Part shown: positions 12,144 through 13,164 of the stretch, in pieces | Layout: each line of letters starts with the position of its first letter | Position numbering within the stretch: the stretch's first letter is position 1 | Assembly (NCBI GenBank): GCA_003136335.1 | Contig: PLEA01000650.1 | Span: forward strand, 1-13,164 | Direction of reading: 5' to 3' | Length of the DNA: 13,164 nt | Source: Acidobacteriaceae bacterium | GTDB lineage: Bacteria > Acidobacteriota > Terriglobia > Terriglobales > SbA1 | Program-made: the position numbers and the translations under genes | The notes under the pieces: model-generated | What the model was told of the DNA's origin: nothing | Seen by the model: only the letters and a program-made list of their open reading frames with translations | Database searches by the model: none

Positions 12144-13078
12144 CCCAGCTTTTCACCTGAGCGGGGGCGATAGCCGCGGATGAAATCTGCTGCGGGGGTG
12201 CGTTTCTTGCCTTCTAGCTGAATCTCCAAGAGTTCAAGGCAGGTTTTGTGGCCACAGCCGACCAGGAGATGATCGGAATCGGCATAAATTTCGGCGGGAG
12301 GCAGTGCATCTGCCGCTGGTCGCGCTTTCAGGATCTGCAAATTCTTGCCACGGAATTTTGTGTGCGCTCCGGGCCAGGGTTGAAAGCCGCGGATGCGGTT
12401 AAAGATGTCGGCGGCGGAGCGGGAAAAATCTAGCAGGCTGTCTTCTTTTTTCAGGATCGGGGCGAGGCTGGCCTGCGAGTTGTCCTGTGGGCGAGGTTGA
12501 AAGCTGCCAGCTTGCAGTTGGCGCAATGTCTCGACGACGAGATCGGCGCCGATGGAGGCGAGGCGGGGGGCGAGGGTTTCGGATGTGTCGTCGGATGCGA
12601 TGGGGAGTTCTTGCTGGAGCAGGATGTCACCGGTGTCGAGGCCGGCGTCGAGGCGCATGGTGGTGACGCCGGTGACGGTTTCGCCGTTCGCGATAGCCCA
12701 TTGAATGGGCGCGGCGCCGCGATATTTCGGGAGCAGCGAGGCGTGCAGGTTGATGTTGCCGAGTGGGGGAAGATCGAGCATCCACTGCGGAATGATGCGG
12801 CCGTAGCCGACGACAATAATTGCATCGGGAGCGATGGCCTCGAGACGATTGCGGAATTCCGTATTGGTTTTGATGGTGGCTGGTTGAGCTACTTCTATGC
12901 CGAGCCGCGTCGCTGCCTCTTTCACGGGGGAAAAAGCGACTTTCATTCCCCGGCCTTGGGCATGGTCGGGCTGGGTTACAACTAGCCGCAGTGAATGACC
13001 GGCTTGGACCAACTTCTCCAAGGTGGGGACAGCGAAGCGGGGCGTGCCGCAAAAAACGAGATTAAGAGGGGTTGGCAT
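12140..13078 (-). CDS. fmt: Methionyl-tRNA formyltransferase
   Basis: Fmt transfers a formyl group from 10-formyltetrahydrofolate to Met-tRNA(fMet) for translation initiation. The 312 residues match the family (E. coli 315). The catalytic domain begins LNLVFCGTPRFAVPTLEKL (5-23). The signature INLHASLLPKYRGAAPIQWA (109-128) holds catalytic Asn110 and His112, and LDAGLDTGDILL (143-154) holds Asp148, equivalent to E. coli Asn106, His108 and Asp144. The loop VTQPDHAQGRGMKVAFSPVK (34-53) is the tRNA acceptor-binding insertion. The C-terminal OB-like domain starts near 205 with FNRIRGFQPWPGAHTKF. The start at ATG 13078 has only a weak AAAAGTG upstream. A sigma-70 promoter lies about 56 bp upstream. 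rsmB follows. def often precedes fmt in other bacteria and may be just outside the window. Confidence 0.97.
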   Translation of the reverse strand: MPTPLNLVFCGTPRFAVPTLEKLVQAGHSLRLVVTQPDHAQGRGMKVAFSPVKEAATRLGIEVAQPATIKTNTEFRNRLEAIAPDAIIVVGYGRIIPQWMLDLPPLGNINLHASLLPKYRGAAPIQWAIANGETVTGVTTMRLDAGLDTGDILLQQELPIASDDTSETLAPRLASIGADLVVETLRQLQAGSFQPRPQDNSQASLAPILKKEDSLLDFSRSAADIFNRIRGFQPWPGAHTKFRGKNLQILKARPAADALPPAEIYADSDHLLVGCGHKTCLELLEIQLEGKKRTPAADFIRGYRPRSGEKLG

Positions 13079-13097
13079 GCACTTTTGTCATTCTGAG

Positions 13098-13158
13098 CGA
13101 AGCGAAGGACTTATGCATTCCAGCGCCGCGAGCATTATACATAGGTCCTTCCGCTTCG
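13098..13158. repeat. Near-perfect inverted repeat upstream of fmt
   Basis: The left arm CGAAGCGAAGGACTTATGCA (13098-13117) is nearly the inverted complement of the right arm ATACATAGGTCCTTCCGCTT (13137-13156, then CG), with three substitutions or indels and a loop of about 19 bp. The TTCTGAGCGAAGCGAAGGA type is a dispersed repeat I recall from acidobacterial and other genomes. The -10 box of fmt overlaps the inner end of the right arm. Confidence 0.7.
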
Positions 13159-13162
13159 ACAA
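13134..13162 (-). promoter_or_regulatory. Sigma-70-type promoter of fmt, within the inverted repeat
   Basis: On the minus strand a TTGTCG -35 box (13162-13157, 4 of 6) and a perfect TATAAT -10 box (13139-13134) are separated by exactly 17 bp. The predicted start is near 13127, giving a leader of about 49 nt that contains the left arm of the inverted repeat. Confidence 0.6.
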
Positions 13163-13164
13163 GC

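Noticed and set aside
1..13164. CRISPR array, tRNA, riboswitch or mobile element
   Set aside because: No regularly spaced direct repeats, no tRNA T-arm or cloverleaf, no riboswitch core and no transposase or integrase gene could be found by reading both strands.

Overview
The window is high-GC bacterial chromosome with mostly conserved housekeeping genes. Small intergenic spaces are packed with short palindromic repeats. The fmt-rsmB-PASTA neighbourhood, the acidobacterial-looking secreted and membrane hypotheticals and the style of the intergenic repeats suggest a soil Acidobacteriota of the Terriglobia type. That assignment is inference from recalled gene order and sequence style, not from a search.

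Layout. Left part, plus strand: the 3' end of tldD, then pmbA/tldE (the two halves of the TldD/TldE metalloprotease), a small four-helix membrane protein, a membrane-anchored DUF2393-like protein, selD (selenide, water dikinase) and an aldo/keto reductase. Middle, minus strand: gyrA converges on the reductase. Behind it lie two tandem genes for secreted proteins that share a C-terminal domain. Right part: a plus-strand membrane protein with three PASTA domains diverges from the secreted pair and converges on rsmB. The minus-strand pair fmt and rsmB closes the window, and an inverted repeat carrying the likely fmt promoter sits at the right edge.

Main result. selD is interrupted by an in-frame TGA at 3163-3165, exactly where E. 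coli SelD has its catalytic Cys17. Reading the TGA as selenocysteine gives a full-length 348-residue SelD starting at ATG 3112. A stem-loop with a G-starting apical loop lies 20 nt downstream, where a bacterial SECIS element belongs. Ordinary gene calling would start the gene at GTG 3199 and lose the active site.

Other points. GyrA has leucine at the position of E. coli Ser83. Its C-terminal domain carries an Ala/Gly-rich insertion encoded partly by a perfect palindrome that resembles an intergenic repeat in this window. Five 7-bp tandem repeats sit directly before the gyrA start codon. Several genes have a -10 hexamer 6-8 nt before the ATG, which suggests leaderless transcripts. No tRNA, rRNA, CRISPR array, insertion sequence or phage gene was found.
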